From Tetrahymena thermophila SB210 (lineage: Eukaryota; Ciliophora; Oligohymenophorea; Hymenostomatida; Tetrahymenidae): DNA of 64,000 nt. Below the pieces are notes generated by a model. That model saw only the letters and a list, made by a program, of their open reading frames with translations, had not been told where the DNA came from and searched no databases. The stretch spans positions 806,001 to 870,000 of the forward strand of contig NW_002476407.1 of assembly GCF_000189635.1 (NCBI RefSeq), in the 5' to 3' direction. The position numbers were made by a program, and so were the translations under genes. This document shows positions 1-12,474 of the stretch, piece after piece. Numbering within the stretch: position 1 is the first letter of the stretch; every line of letters begins with the position of its first letter.

Positions 1-39
1 AAAACATAATAATTTTAAAAACATAAAAGCTATTATATA

Positions 40-2921
40 ATGTAAATAACATAAATATTATCTTATTAAAAAGATAGTTTACAAAAAGATTTTGACAAAA
101 CCAATTATAGTCCAACATAATATAAATAATTTAGTATGTAATCGAATGATTAGAGTATTGAAAAATCCCTATCTGGTTAAAATTATAGTAATTAGAGTCC
201 TTCTATTTCTTATAAAAAATAAATTTTTAAATAAAACAAAATACAAGAATTTGGTGAAAAAAGTTTGAAAAAAATAGATTTTTTTGATAACGTGTAAAAT
301 TCTAAGTAATTTGATGGCTCAAACTTAATCAGTAATAGTATTTTCGCTAAATTAGATGATTTAAAGAAATTAGAAATAAATAATAATTTAAATTTCGATA
401 GTAAAATTAATTCCTAATTTATTTATAACTATCCCGAATACTAGATTTCTCCAAATAATTATACAATGAGCTTTAGTCCTTAAGCATTTAATCCCTCACA
501 CTAAATCATTAGTTCAAGACAAATCATTTAGACTGAACTAACTTAAAGAGATTAAATTATAAAAAGTAGAGATACACAACAAATGGATTATCAAGATTAA
601 TAATAAAAGTAAGAGCATACAAAAGATACCAAACTAAATTTGTAATCCAGTGATGTATTTTATCTTAATTAATATAAAAGTAGCACAAAAATAGAAAAAA
701 ATTAATCTGATATATAGGGTACTGTATTTGCCGATAAAAAATAAAATAATAATAAATTAGAAAATGAATTCCATCAGTAAACTTCTTTGAGCTCCAGTTT
801 TGTCCACAAAAACAAATATCAAAACCAAGATATTAGGAAAATAATTTAAATTAAAAATATCCCCATATTGAAACTCCCATTTTTGATAATAAGTAACTTA
901 CTTAATTATTTTTGTTTTACTAAAGCATAATTTAAATTATTAAAATAAATAAAAATAGATTTAAGATTATTGATGTTTTTGTCCTTTATGGTAGCTGCTT
1001 CCTTGGTAACATCTTTGAAAATTAATTAAATATACGGCTAAATAGGTAACTCAACTTAGATAGGAGAGTTTATAAAATTCTATTCAGAATCATATTTGAT
1101 GAACCAAAAGAGTTACTTGATAAATTAAAATTTGCTTGATTCCTAAATAATACAAGAATTTTCAGATTAAATACAAAATAATTTGAGTCAAATTGAAGAT
1201 GAATATGACCAAGTTTTCTATGATAAAGTAAAAATTATAAATACTCTTTAAGAGTAAGATAAGTTATATAACATTACTATATTTGCATAAAAGTAAATTC
1301 GTTTTTTTAAATAACATTAATAAAAAATCCTTCAAATTAAATAAAAATAAATAGGTAGCAATACTTATCGTAAGTTACTGCCTTTGAGTTCTTTTTGAAT
1401 GCCGTAAACTCGATATGGGTTTTAGGGAAGGGAGATATTATATAATTTATTAATAACCTTTACTTTTTAGTTGAAAATTATTTAAACTACTGCCAAATGA
1501 TCGACGATTTTAATGGAAAATTATTTAGCTAGTTGTTAAATCTGAAAGATAACTTAAAAATAATTTATATAGCTTTGATCATAACGCTTTTCATAATTAT
1601 TGCGCTCTTATTTTTTATAGGAGCTTACTGCATTTATCGGCTCATATAATACAAACAAAAAATAATTCTGCTTGTTACAAGATTATCTATGAAAGATGTA
1701 GATAAAGAAATATTAACAATGAGTAATTTTCTAAATTATTTACAAGACTAAAACTTTTCTTGGCAAGACTTCAATTTTCCTGAGTATATTATTTCTCATA
1801 GCGATGCTAGCCAAAGAGAGGAAAATAATACTAAGGGAAGTTATATAAAAAAGCATTTAATCCATAGTAAATAATAGGTACTAAGTGACACTGCTGTGAG
1901 TGGAGCAGATTCAAAACATAAAAAGAGACTTACTACTTAGAGCACTGAAAAGAAAATTAACAAGATTAAAAATATAAAAGAGTAAGAAAATTCAAAGATA
2001 AGCAGCTAATCCCTTATTTCTTCTAAAGTTTAAGGTTAAAGCTTAATCTAATGGAAGTATAATCTGCTTTTTATGACAAGTTTAATAGTGTGTGGTATTT
2101 TCTATCTCTTAGTCCTGGGAATATCATATGTAATTACTCAAGGTTTAGATCCTAGTTTTAATTTATTATAGTAAACATCTGAATTTTATACTAAAATAAA
2201 CAAAGCTTTATTATTGAGCTAAAATATAATAGGTTTGCCTTTAATTTCTAATGTAGATACTAACTACCCAAATTCAAATTTTTAGCAATAAATGAATAAT
2301 CTAATTAATTCCATTTACGATATTTAGCTTTTTAATAATAATTACTTAGGAGTCTTATCAAAGGTTACTGCAAGTAGCTAAGAAGATATAAAAATTATTG
2401 AAAATTTATTCACGCAAGATATTTGTAATTATTTTTAAGATAGCGATCTATGCTTAAACCCTTAAAGTTAAAGTTAAATTGATTTAAGAAATATTATTAA
2501 AAATGGCGTTTCTGGGCTTATAACTTCTTATATAACACATTTCGACAATATCATTTAGATAATAAATTATTATTCTCTAACAAAATCATAAAAAGAAATA
2601 TCTTAATATCTAAACAACGAAAGTTATTTCTATTTCATTATAAATTCATATGATATACCTTTCTAATCAATAAATCTAATCTTTGAAAAAGTAGTTTATA
2701 TAAACTAAACAACTGTTTCATAACTATTGAATTTAACTCTAATTTATTTTGTAACTTTTGGTGCTATTTTAATTGCTATATAAATGATAGTAGACATACT
2801 AATTAAAAGTTAAATAAAAAATAATGTTTTATTGTATCACTTATCTCTCTCTCTGATACCTATTCAAATATAAGCTTTAGATACAACATCTTAAATTCTA
2901 AAATCAATTTATAAATTTTGA
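40..2921 (+). CDS. multi-pass transmembrane protein, 5' end uncertain
   Basis: With UAA/UAG as Gln one frame is open from base 1 to a TGA at 2919-2921. The first ATG is at 40, but the frame stays open upstream, so the true start may lie outside the window. A frame change is resolved by a canonical intron at 1254-1354 (GTAAGA...AATAG, 101 nt), giving about 926 aa. The first 300 residues are hydrophilic and Q/N/S-rich. Hydrophobic segments lie near residues 307-326, 474-505, 640-665 and 865-890, with long loops between them. The C-terminus carries LIPIQIQALDTT followed by a short basic tail, weakly reminiscent of ciliate Tmc-like membrane proteins. I do not recognise a named family. It converges with the channel gene to its right. 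Confidence 0.72.
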
Positions 2922-3421
2922 TTCAGACATTAAATAAAAATAAATTAATATAAATTAACTACATTCCAAATTATAAAATATATAAATGTAAATATTTATT
3001 CTATTAAAAACTCTATTTATTATTTTTGTATTTTACTTATTTAAATAATTTATTGTTTCTTTTTATATTTTTTTAAATAAATATTAAGGTAGATAAGAAT
3101 TACTTTTTAGTTATATAATTAGTGATCTATTTTTAATCATTTATGATGATTTAAGGTTTAAATTTTTTTATAAAATCTTATCAACCCTTACTTAATTTTT
3201 ATATTAAAAGTTATTAATTAATTACTAATTTATTTAATATGTAAAATAAATTAAAAAGGAAATTTAAATTTAGGAAAACAAAGTTTACTATTGTGTAAAA
3301 TAAAAGCAGCTTTTATTAAATAATAATTAATATTTAATTAAAAAATATTGAAAGGCTTTAACGATTGATTATAAAAAGATATTTAAAAAACTATTAAAAT
3401 TTTTATTTAATTAAATTTATT
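2922..3421. other. convergent intergenic spacer
   Basis: About 500 bp of very AT-rich DNA between two genes that end towards each other. It probably holds both 3' UTRs and polyadenylation regions. No open frame or structured RNA was seen. Confidence 0.6.
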
Positions 3422-6400
3422 TCATTTACTATAATAGGGATATTTGTTGATTCCTGCAGCTCCATATATGATGGGATGAATATTCAATAATATTTTATTT
3501 TTTATGTTTTATTTTAAAATGCTTCTTTTGCTTGCTTTGCCTTAAAGATTTATAGTGTTTTTTTTTAAAATTTGAATTTAATTCCACTTTTTACATTTAA
3601 ATTTTTTGAATTTAGATAGCTTTCTTTTCTGTTGCTAAATATCTTATAAGACAATATTATAGTTAAATGATGGGTAATATAGCTTAAATATTTTCATTTT
3701 ATCAAAGTCATGAATCACAAAAGGATAGCATTTAAATTGTTCAATTACTTCCTTTAAGTTATCCTATTTCAAATCTATATTTCTAGAGTTCTCCAAAGAA
3801 TTTTATTATTTAGTTGTATGATCTAACTTACTATTTCTTTTAGTTTCATTGCCCAATAAGTTAATTATAATTGAATCTTTCCTGTCAAAAGTAGAATCTC
3901 TTTTATACTCCCTTTTTGCAAGAGATGATGACGTGATCGAACTCTATTTATTAGTAACTTTATTAAAATCGTCCTCTATCTTTGATATTCTGCTCCTATT
4001 TTCAAATTCACTCATTAGCTTAATCTACATATCTACTTAATTCTAATTTTTTTCTAAATCAATTCCATCTTATTCTTATTAGATTGACTCTAAAATAATT
4101 AAAAAAAACAAAAACAAAAATAAAAATTAATTTAATTTATTGATTATATATTTGTTTTACATAAAGTTTTGATATTTGTATTGCTATCAACTACTTTAGA
4201 GTTAGTAATATTATTTAAGAATTTAGTTTTCATTCTAGTAATATCTTTTTAATTCTGTTTCATTCTATTATCTGAACCAGTTAAAGAGTTAGAATTAGAA
4301 AAACTAGAAGTAGCCACTATTATTTTTTCACTACTCACATCTTATTAAACTTTTTTTTCTTTTTTAACTTCTTCCTCTTACTGTTATTCTATTTTTTTTT
4401 CTTCCTCAATATTCAAATTTTTATAAGACTAATTTTCTTTAGATTGTTTTAAATCATCAAATGAATGGATTTTCACTTTACTAGTGGTTTAAGAGTCGTC
4501 TAAAGAATCATTTTCTTCATTCTCAAATTCTAAAATTGTTTTTATTTGCAGTTTCTGTTTGCATTAAGTAAGTAAGGATATTAGAAATATTTAATTCCAA
4601 ATAACTTTACTGTTTAGACTGAGTCAATTTATATCTAAGAAATCTTAATGAAGTAATCGTCAATAAGATCTTTCATAGTACTTTGAAAATTCTTTAAGGT
4701 TTCATTTTGAAAAATTTTGAGAGTATTTTTTTTCTTCTGCCTGTATCGCTAAAATAACTGCTCGTCTTAATATTCAGAGTAGTTTATTCTGAAAAATCTT
4801 ATTATTCTATCAACATCATAAGTCAAGCGAGGGCACTAATTAATTTAATTACAAATTCATTTTAAAATAAAAAAATTAAATTAAAACCTTTAAATTAAGT
4901 TTATTTTTTTAACATACTAAGTATACCTAATTTACTCTAAATATCAATCCACATATTTCATATTATTTGGTATACTTAAATATTATTTTAACTTAAATAT
5001 TTAATTAAAATTTACTAAAATTAATTTTGCAAGATATTAAGAGAATATGGTAGGTATATAATTTATTATTGATTAAAAAAACAAGTAAAGGTAAATTTAC
5101 CTCTTATATTAGGTGTCCTTGTTCGTTGCAACTATAACAATTAAGCTGTATATTCTCAAAGTTTTTTAAATTTATTTAATCTCTTATCATGCAAAATTTT
5201 TCAAAGTCTTACTCGTTAGACATTTTCAAAGTTTCAATAAATTACTATTATGTAATTTTATACATAGTAGTTAATGATTAACTTCTTACATTAGCAGTTC
5301 TACTTACTCCTGTAAAAAATGAAAGTTCACCAAAATATTAACCTTTACTCAGTTGAGCTAAAACTTTTTTATTTGATAGTTAATTTTAATATAGGGGATC
5401 TCCTAAACTATAAACTTCGACTGTTCCTTTTGTAATTAAATAAAGTGAACAATCATCAAATTGACCTTCTTAGATAATAAGCTCATTAGGAGTTACAACA
5501 ACCTTTATTCATTTTAAGTTTATTGAAGAAATTATATTTATTGTTTTAATTGTATATTTATTTACTTCTTGCATCACAAATACAAGTCTTTATAGAGCCT
5601 TCTCTGAAAAATTCTTTGCAAAGAGAGGATATTTTCTTAAAATTTTAGTATTAACTTCAATGTTTATTTGGTCTTTTAAATTTTGAGAGAGTTTATCAAT
5701 CACTGCATCTTCTGCTTTTTTATTCACTTCTTTTTCTTCCTAAGCCAAAAACGACAAATACTTCTTAACTCTAAATTAAAGATCGATATTTACTTATTTC
5801 CTACTTAAAAATCTATTCATTATGCTTAAATCTTCCTTGTATTATTTGCTTACTTTAGCTATATCACTTAAAATGATACCAATAGAGTTGATAGAATATG
5901 CAAAAACTGTACTACAAAAAATAATTACAATCGTAACAAAACCAACTTCATATTTATTCAAAGGTGTGATATCTCCATATCCAACTTTAAAAATATTTAA
6001 AATGATTTTAATTATATAAATAAGCATTTTATTTATTTACTTGTAAACATCGTAGTAACAGACCAATATAGTGAATAAATATACCTTATATCCCAAGATT
6101 CGTTATTTATCCCTAACTTTGTTTGCCAATTATCAAGTCCTACACTCTACTCATACAAAGCAATTTAATTCCAAACTATAGCAACTATTTAGTAAATATC
6201 ATATAAAAAATATTTTTTAATCTTTATATAGAATTTGAAATAGAGGTTTATTTTCTTTCTTAATTAGTTAAAATAAATTTAATTACAAAATTTAAATTAT
6301 TTCTGTTTATTTTTTCAGCCTTTAATTAAACATTTAATTTATTAAAAATATCTAGTAATAAATTTATTTATGATATTTATATTTTCGTTTTAAATAAAAA

Positions 6401-7890
6401 TGAAAACTCTAGTTTAAAATATTTAAAAAAAGAAATATAAATAAATATTAAAATTTTACCACAGTGTGCTACTATTACAAGAGAAGCAAGAAGTCCTATT
6501 AGAGCTAACATGTGTCTCCATACTTCTTTCATAGGTACAGATTATTCTAAATGCTTAATTTTATGCTAAAAGCTGGCAATTTTTAAGAAGACTATTGAGT
6601 TTTAGATATATATTAGGACACTATTTGTATGATTTTCTACCATGTTATCCTTATTCATATTTAAGCCAAGTATAAAGAATGACAAAATATCAAAAATAAA
6701 AGTAGATCTAAGATATCTATTAATTGTTTAAGAATATCAATCATGAGGATAAGTTTAATAATTAAATAAATGTGTATTTATAAAAAATAAATTAATTACT
6801 ATTTGGCGATATGCACTCGCTCTCTTATTATTGATTCTTTTGAGTAAAAAGATGTATTGAAATTCAGTATTATGTCTATTAATAAACAACTGAAAGCCAG
6901 CTTTGCATAAACTGATGATATATATTATTCTTGTTATGCAAAAAACACCAAAGCTGAATAATAAAATAAAAATATTCCCATAGCTGTGATCATAAAAAAA
7001 TCCCACAGGAGTCTAGAAAAATCTGTTGGGTTAAGCAGAGGAACATAGTAGAAAATTTTACCAAAATAAAAATATATTTATTAAATTGACTGAAGTAAGC
7101 AAACATATTAGTTTTCTTTAGTAGTTTGATAAAAATAAGATTTATCATTTATTAGATTCAATTAATATTCATTTAAATTCATTCTCCTATTTTACCATCT
7201 AGATACCAGAATCCTTAAAAATTTTAAAACTTTCAAATCTCTTCTTACTTCAAATTTCTTCTAAAATATATTTTTAATCTTCATTTGTTCTTGAGTCATC
7301 ACTTAATTTGTCAAATCTAAAAAGCATGGTTTATTTTTTTTATCAGAAAATATTGAACTCCTTGGAAATCTTAAATTAGTTTCTGTTCCAGGTCTACTTT
7401 TTTTTCTTTTATCATCACTTTATGCCAATTACAAATTCAAAAACCTGCTTGATTTTGGACTTGTTTCCATTATTTTATTCATCGGATTTTATGTATTATT
7501 GTGCTATTCTATGATCTAAGACATTCGAAATGTTTAATTTGGAGTTTATGACTCATAAATCTAAACACTTTATTTCTTTTTTTTCCCTTTTATAGGTGAT
7601 TTAATACTTTCTAAAATATTTTCATCTTATTTATCAGGAAAATTTTATATGCTCTAAGTAGGATTTTTATTTATATCAAAATTTTTTGTTATATTAAACG
7701 ATTCATCAAGAAAGTCAACTTCTCCTATATGTCCTTTCTATAGAAACGATTCTTCAGCTTTCGAATTAAACAGTTACTTTTACTTCATCATACTTGGAGA
7801 AGGTAGAGAATAGGAATATTAGGTGTTGATAAATTCTTATACTGTTTCCATTTATGAAGTCTTTTAAATGAAATTTTATTTTGAAATCAT
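3422..7890 (-). CDS. cyclic-nucleotide-binding, voltage-gated-type K+ channel
   Basis: Seven exons, about 1220 aa; start ATG at 7890, TGA at 3422-3424. Introns: 6717-6799, 6185-6459, 5985-6040, 4836-5100, 4555-4610 and 4090-4160, all GT...AG with matching phase. A hydrophilic N-terminus of about 290 residues precedes six membrane segments: S1 about 290-315, S2 about 325-345, S3 about 365-380, S4 region about 405-420 with few positive charges, S5 about 430-450, S6 about 508-535. The selectivity filter TIGYGDITP, near residue 497, appears only after the 56-nt intron is removed. A C-linker and a CNBD follow at about 640-770 (GQYFGELSFFTGVSRTA), then a CCHC knuckle, CYSCNEQGHLIQECP. The Q/K-rich tail ends near FDKMKIFKLYYPSFNYN, a type of ending I recall from ciliate channels of this class. 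It should be a plasma- or ciliary-membrane K+ channel. Ligand control by cAMP/cGMP is inferred from the fold only. Confidence 0.9.
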
Positions 7891-8503
7891 TATCTCTTTG
7901 TAAAAATAAAAACTTCTACTATATGTTATGTAAATATAAATATACTGATTTAATTAATTGGATTTTAATAAAAGAATGATAAATTTAACAGATATCGATG
8001 TTCGACTATAACTAAAATTTAATTAACTTTGGTGAAATTCAAATTGATAAAATAATAAATACATCATACCTACCTACATACATACATATTAAAATTAAGT
8101 TCAACATAAAGTAAATATTAAATAAAAATAAAATTATTTTTTTCTTCTTAAATTCTCAAAGAATTTTGATAATAATCTACATTTTTAACAAATATAATTT
8201 CAATTTATCCACTACATTAATTAAGAAATAAGTAAATAAATATTGAGATTTCATAAATTAAAAAAAAATAAAGCTTCAATTATATTTTAATTTGGATGAG
8301 ATATTAATTTTATAAATTTAAGTTATTAAATATTTTTTATTTTATCTTATTATTCTTTTTGTTATATTAGATTTTTTTGACCTTTATCAATATTTTTAAA
8401 CTTTTTTTCAAATATATTTTCTTTCAAATTATCTTAGACAAATTAAAAATTTCCTATTTAACTATTTTTTTATTCTTTTATTTTTATTAATAATAATTTA
8501 TCT
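7891..8503. other. intergenic, upstream of the K+ channel gene
   Basis: About 610 bp between the channel start and the 3' end of the next minus-strand gene. It must carry the channel promoter. It contains a small TACC/TACA microsatellite at about 8067-8089 and T-rich tracts. No gene was seen. Confidence 0.55.
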
Positions 8504-11000
8504 TCACTTTTTAAATTATGACTTATTATCATTACTGAGCTATGTCTTTAAATTATTTTTTTAGGAATCACCTTCCTTTTATGATGGCTGCTTTTCAAAA
8601 TGAGATTTCTAATCTTATGACCCCTAACTCTACTAGAGTAGCATCATTCTAGAAATGTTCGACTGCTTAACAAAACTATGATTCTACAACTATTTACTTT
8701 AATCAGTCGAATTAGGTCTTTGCTGGCTGGACTAATTTTTTTAAAGCTAAAGATTTTCTACAGGACTCTAATCAGTATCTTTTTCTTTAAAAGCAAATTA
8801 ATTTTTTAAAAATACTTAAACAATTTACTTGGTTTCAATAGGTCTAAGTTAATAAGCTAGTATGCTTCAGATCTTTATTTACCATCATTTAATAATGAAT
8901 TTTTTTCTATGTGCAACTTACTTTCACCATGAATCTAATTATAAAAAAGTCTAAATATTTCTAATAAATATAAATGCTTACTGCCAAATAATCTGCTTCT
9001 GATTATGTAAAATAGTCTAAATAAGGCTATTTCATGATCGAGCCATATTTAGAGGTTTATTCCTTTTCTTTTTCTAAAAAGTAGTTGCTTATATTAAAAG
9101 TTTTTGTTAATCCCCTTGAAGAGTGAAAGCCAGACTTATCCGAGTCCTTGAATGTAAGATTTTTAAGAGTGTTATTTTGAGTAGAAGTATTTGTATCAAA
9201 TAAACATCTTGGAGTCCTGATCATTTCCAAATTTTCATGATTTAAGGCTGTCTATATTCTCACACCATGAGTATAACTTAATTCTCTAACTGTATAATCA
9301 GATTTCCTAAAAGTTAAATCAACCTTAGTAGATCGAGGTAGGCCTTAAGTTTTAAGAATGCTCTTAGTAAAGAACTAATCATTTTATTTATTTTATTAAT
9401 TATCATTTAACAACCCTTTTAAACTAGTATTTCTCCTATGGCTCTAAATAGTTTTTTACTTTTAAAATAGATGTTGATTTTATTCTTCATTTACTTAATT
9501 TTAATTATTATTTAAATGTAGAGTTTCTTCTGTTTATTATTCTAAGTTATTATGAGATTATAATTACTTTTACTAATTATCATTTGATTTGGAGAAAAAA
9601 TAATCATCTAATCTCTTTCTTTGAGAATATTTTGTAGTGATATCAATGGCATCATTTCTAAGCATACCTTCCCACAAGTTTTTCTACCCTAAATACTCGA
9701 ATGGATCCTTTAAGTGTTCTAAATATTCTCCCTACTCTTTTTTTGCTCTATAAGTATCTTCACTTCTCATAAGTAGAGTATCTTCAATATTCTACCTCGT
9801 ATAATTTTTATACTTTTTATAGCTTTTTTATGCTAAAGCACCTTTACCTAGTAAAGCTTGGGATGGATCCTACTTTGCAATTAAAGTTTGTGCTGTGGTT
9901 AGCCATTTCTCTCTTTAGGTGTCATAATTGTTCAAACTTCTTAATTATCTTGTCTCGTCTAAGCGCTCTTAAAATCTCATGCTGCTTTATTCATCATATT
10001 ATTTTTACTAGTTCTACAGAACTCTATTTTCTATCTCGTTATACTTCATCAACAAATGATCTTTTGTTACTGTTTGAGACTTACCATTTTTTTCAGTACT
10101 TCCACCATCCCCACTTACTCTATTCGTTTTTCTAGCTTTAGACAAAACAGACTTCATATCAAAATTTTGTTATTTCAAACCTGAAGCATTACGATTCTAG
10201 GGGATATTTTTCATATTCATGTGAGTTAATTTACTCCCATTTTTTTATTAGTCTATTTTTTAGTACCACTCAGGTTTTCCAACTATAGAATAAGAAAGTA
10301 AATTTTTATTTTAATCATACCTAGGTCCTGTATCAAATAAAGGTGTCACATTACTTGATTTTAAATCGATATTATCATTAAATATATTTTTTATTTTAGG
10401 ACTTTCCTTTTCCTCTATAGTTGATGAATCTGTTTTTGTAATTGTGGGTATTGTAGCTGATTAAGCTGCAAAGTTATTTTCATTCTTCTATGAGTGTGAT
10501 GATTTCTGCTTTGTAGGTGACAAATCAAATATCTACTTTATTTTGGTTGAATTGATGCTACTTAAACTTTGGGTTTATTTTCCAAAACCAAGAGGTATAT
10601 GATGAGAACCATTCTTAGACAGAGCCCCTTTATCCTTTCCAAGAGTGCTATTAAAATTTAATTTCAAACTATTGCTCATTTTATCTTTTTGTTGTTCCTC
10701 TAAAAATTAATCTAATGGCTTCATTACAAATTTTGCTTCCTTAAAAATAAGGGGAGTCTTATGAATTTTTTAAATATTAGAGTCAGTATCTTAATCAGTA
10801 TATTTAGTTTGGAAGTTCAATTTTGAAAATGGGTTTTAACCACTGTATGGTTTACCTGTTTTCCTATTTAACTTTTCGCTAGGACTAAAATCATCATCGA
10901 ATTCTTCATCTTCTTCATACCTGGACTATTCAGAAACTAAATCTATTTTATTATTTCTTGAGCTTTCCATCATAAAGCTTGATTTTCTATATTCCTTCAT
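8504..11000 (-). CDS. hypothetical Q/N/K/S-rich protein
   Basis: ATG at 11000 (MKEYRKSSFMMESS), TGA at 8504-8506, about 760 aa. The frame is open from 11000 to about 8982. A change of frame there is best resolved by a 214-nt intron at 8768-8981 (GTAAGC...GATTAG), which makes the total divisible by three. The protein is hydrophilic throughout, with no membrane segment. An acidic patch (YEEDEEFDDD) lies near residue 28 and a long basic, Gln-rich middle follows. A better-ordered stretch around DYTVRELSYTHGVRIQTAL is the most likely conserved part. The last 85 residues are Gln/Ser-rich. No catalytic motif or known domain was recognised. The last exon is less secure than the rest. Confidence 0.75.
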
Positions 11001-11518
11001 TTATCTACTATATAAATTAGAGCAAACGTAATTATTCTAAGCTCAATTTAAGTTGCTATTGAGTATTTTATATATGCTTTTTAATAAAGTATTTTATGTA
11101 CCTTAATAAATAATTAGCAAAAAATTAATAACTTTGCTTACTTAATAATTTTGTTTATCACATAAATTTCTATAGCTTTTGATAACTTAACTAAACATAA
11201 AAATCAAAAGTTTTATTTAAATCGCACTTAAATATAGAACAAAAAAATAAATGATATTCAGTGAATTTTATTTCAATTGTTTTTAAAAATCTTAATTTTT
11301 TGTGAAATTAATACGATTCTTCCTAAAAATAATTATTTTTTAAAAATTCCAAAATAAAATATTTTCAATTTATTTTAATGATATTTACTATTTATTTTAT
11401 ACAAAAAATGGATTTAAAATTCATAAATTAGGGTTGATATTTAATAGAAGATTTTACATTTTTTGATGTAAAATTGTTTAAAATAAATGAAAACTAGATT
11501 TTAAAAAGTTATCATCAA
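11001..11518. other. intergenic between the hypothetical gene and tRNA-Asp
   Basis: About 520 bp, AT-rich. It holds the presumed promoter of the minus-strand gene ending at 8504 and the upstream flank of the tRNA gene. No open frame of interest was seen. Confidence 0.55.
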
Positions 11519-11590
11519 TCCGAGATAGTATAGTGGTTAGTATTCCTGCCTGTCACGCAGGAGACCCGGGTTCAATTCCCGGTCTCGGAG
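11519..11590 (+). tRNA. tRNA-Asp (anticodon GUC)
   Basis: A 72-nt cloverleaf in one of the few GC-rich islands of the window. The acceptor stem TCCGAGA pairs with TCTCGGA, followed by discriminator G. The anticodon stem CCTGC/GCAGG encloses loop CTGTCAC with anticodon GTC at 11552-11554. The T arm is CCGGG-TTCAATT-CCCGG, so the B box is intact, and the D arm contains TAGTGGTTAGTA as the A box. There is no intron and no encoded CCA. A T6 tract at 11592-11597 is the expected RNA polymerase III terminator. GUC reads both Asp codons. The UAA/UAG-reading tRNA-Gln genes that this code needs are not in this window. Confidence 0.97.
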
Positions 11591-12474
11591 CTTTTTTAAT
11601 TTTTATACCTTTGAAAATATTTTTCTGATCTTATTTAAAAATTAATTACTTATTTATTCTTTAGTAGTTGTTAATTTTAAAAATATTCTAAGATAATTTA
11701 TTAAAGTCTAAATTTGTATTTTTTTAAAGCACATTTACCTTTTCATTACTTATTAGAGAAAAAGCTGAAGGATTTCTATTTGAATGGCTTACAGAATATG
11801 AATACAATTAAGATTTATATTTTTAAATAAATACTGAAAGTTCTCTCCCTCTTTCTCATATCATAAACTTAAATTAACTATTATAAATATATTAAATTCA
11901 AGAATTCTAAGAAATAATGTATTAACTTTTTTTATATGATTAAATAGATTTTCACTTCAGCGAAAAATATCTTTAAATAAAATTTTGCTAAGTAAATAAT
12001 TTAAATTGTTAGATTTGATAAATTTTTTCAACCACTTGAAAGTATTTTTTAATAAATAAACATTTCATATTAAATTTAGATAAATTGATATTGTTTCTAA
12101 ATTTTATAATATTCCTACTAAATTCAATAATTTTATATCCCATTTTTAAAAGAATAAATTTATTTTATGAGTAGTTTGTTTGTTTGTTCAATTTTATTTA
12201 AATTTTTGTCTTATTAAAAATAAAATTTATTGGCTAGTCGATTTTTTACATTCGTATAATTTTAAGAGTGCTAAAGTTATTATTAAGAAACATCTTGATA
12301 GAATTATTTAGTTAGTCGTTGTAAATCTCTATATTATATTTTAGTTAGAAATGCTGGCCAGGATTAACTTGTATGTATAAATAGATATATTTTTTTTAAA
12401 ATCATTCAATAAATAATAATCACTTAATTAATTAACTAAATAATAACAATAAAAAAATACGATTAATAGATCAG
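11591..12474. other. intergenic, upstream of the glycine-zipper gene
   Basis: It begins with the Pol III T-tract at 11592-11597, then about 870 bp of AT-rich DNA leading to the next plus-strand start. No further RNA or protein gene was recognised. Confidence 0.55.

Noticed and set aside
5842..6027. A separate small gene beginning at the Met within MLIYIIKIILNIF before VGYGD
   Set aside because: Its first 14 or so codons are intron sequence of the K+ channel; the rest is the pore and S6 exon of that gene.
8857..8921. Alternative 65-nt intron GTAAGT...ACTAG in the gene at 8504-11000
   Set aside because: It joins a hydrophobic, basic frame unlike the rest of the protein, and the total length is not divisible by three with the supported upstream frame. 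The 214-nt intron fits better.
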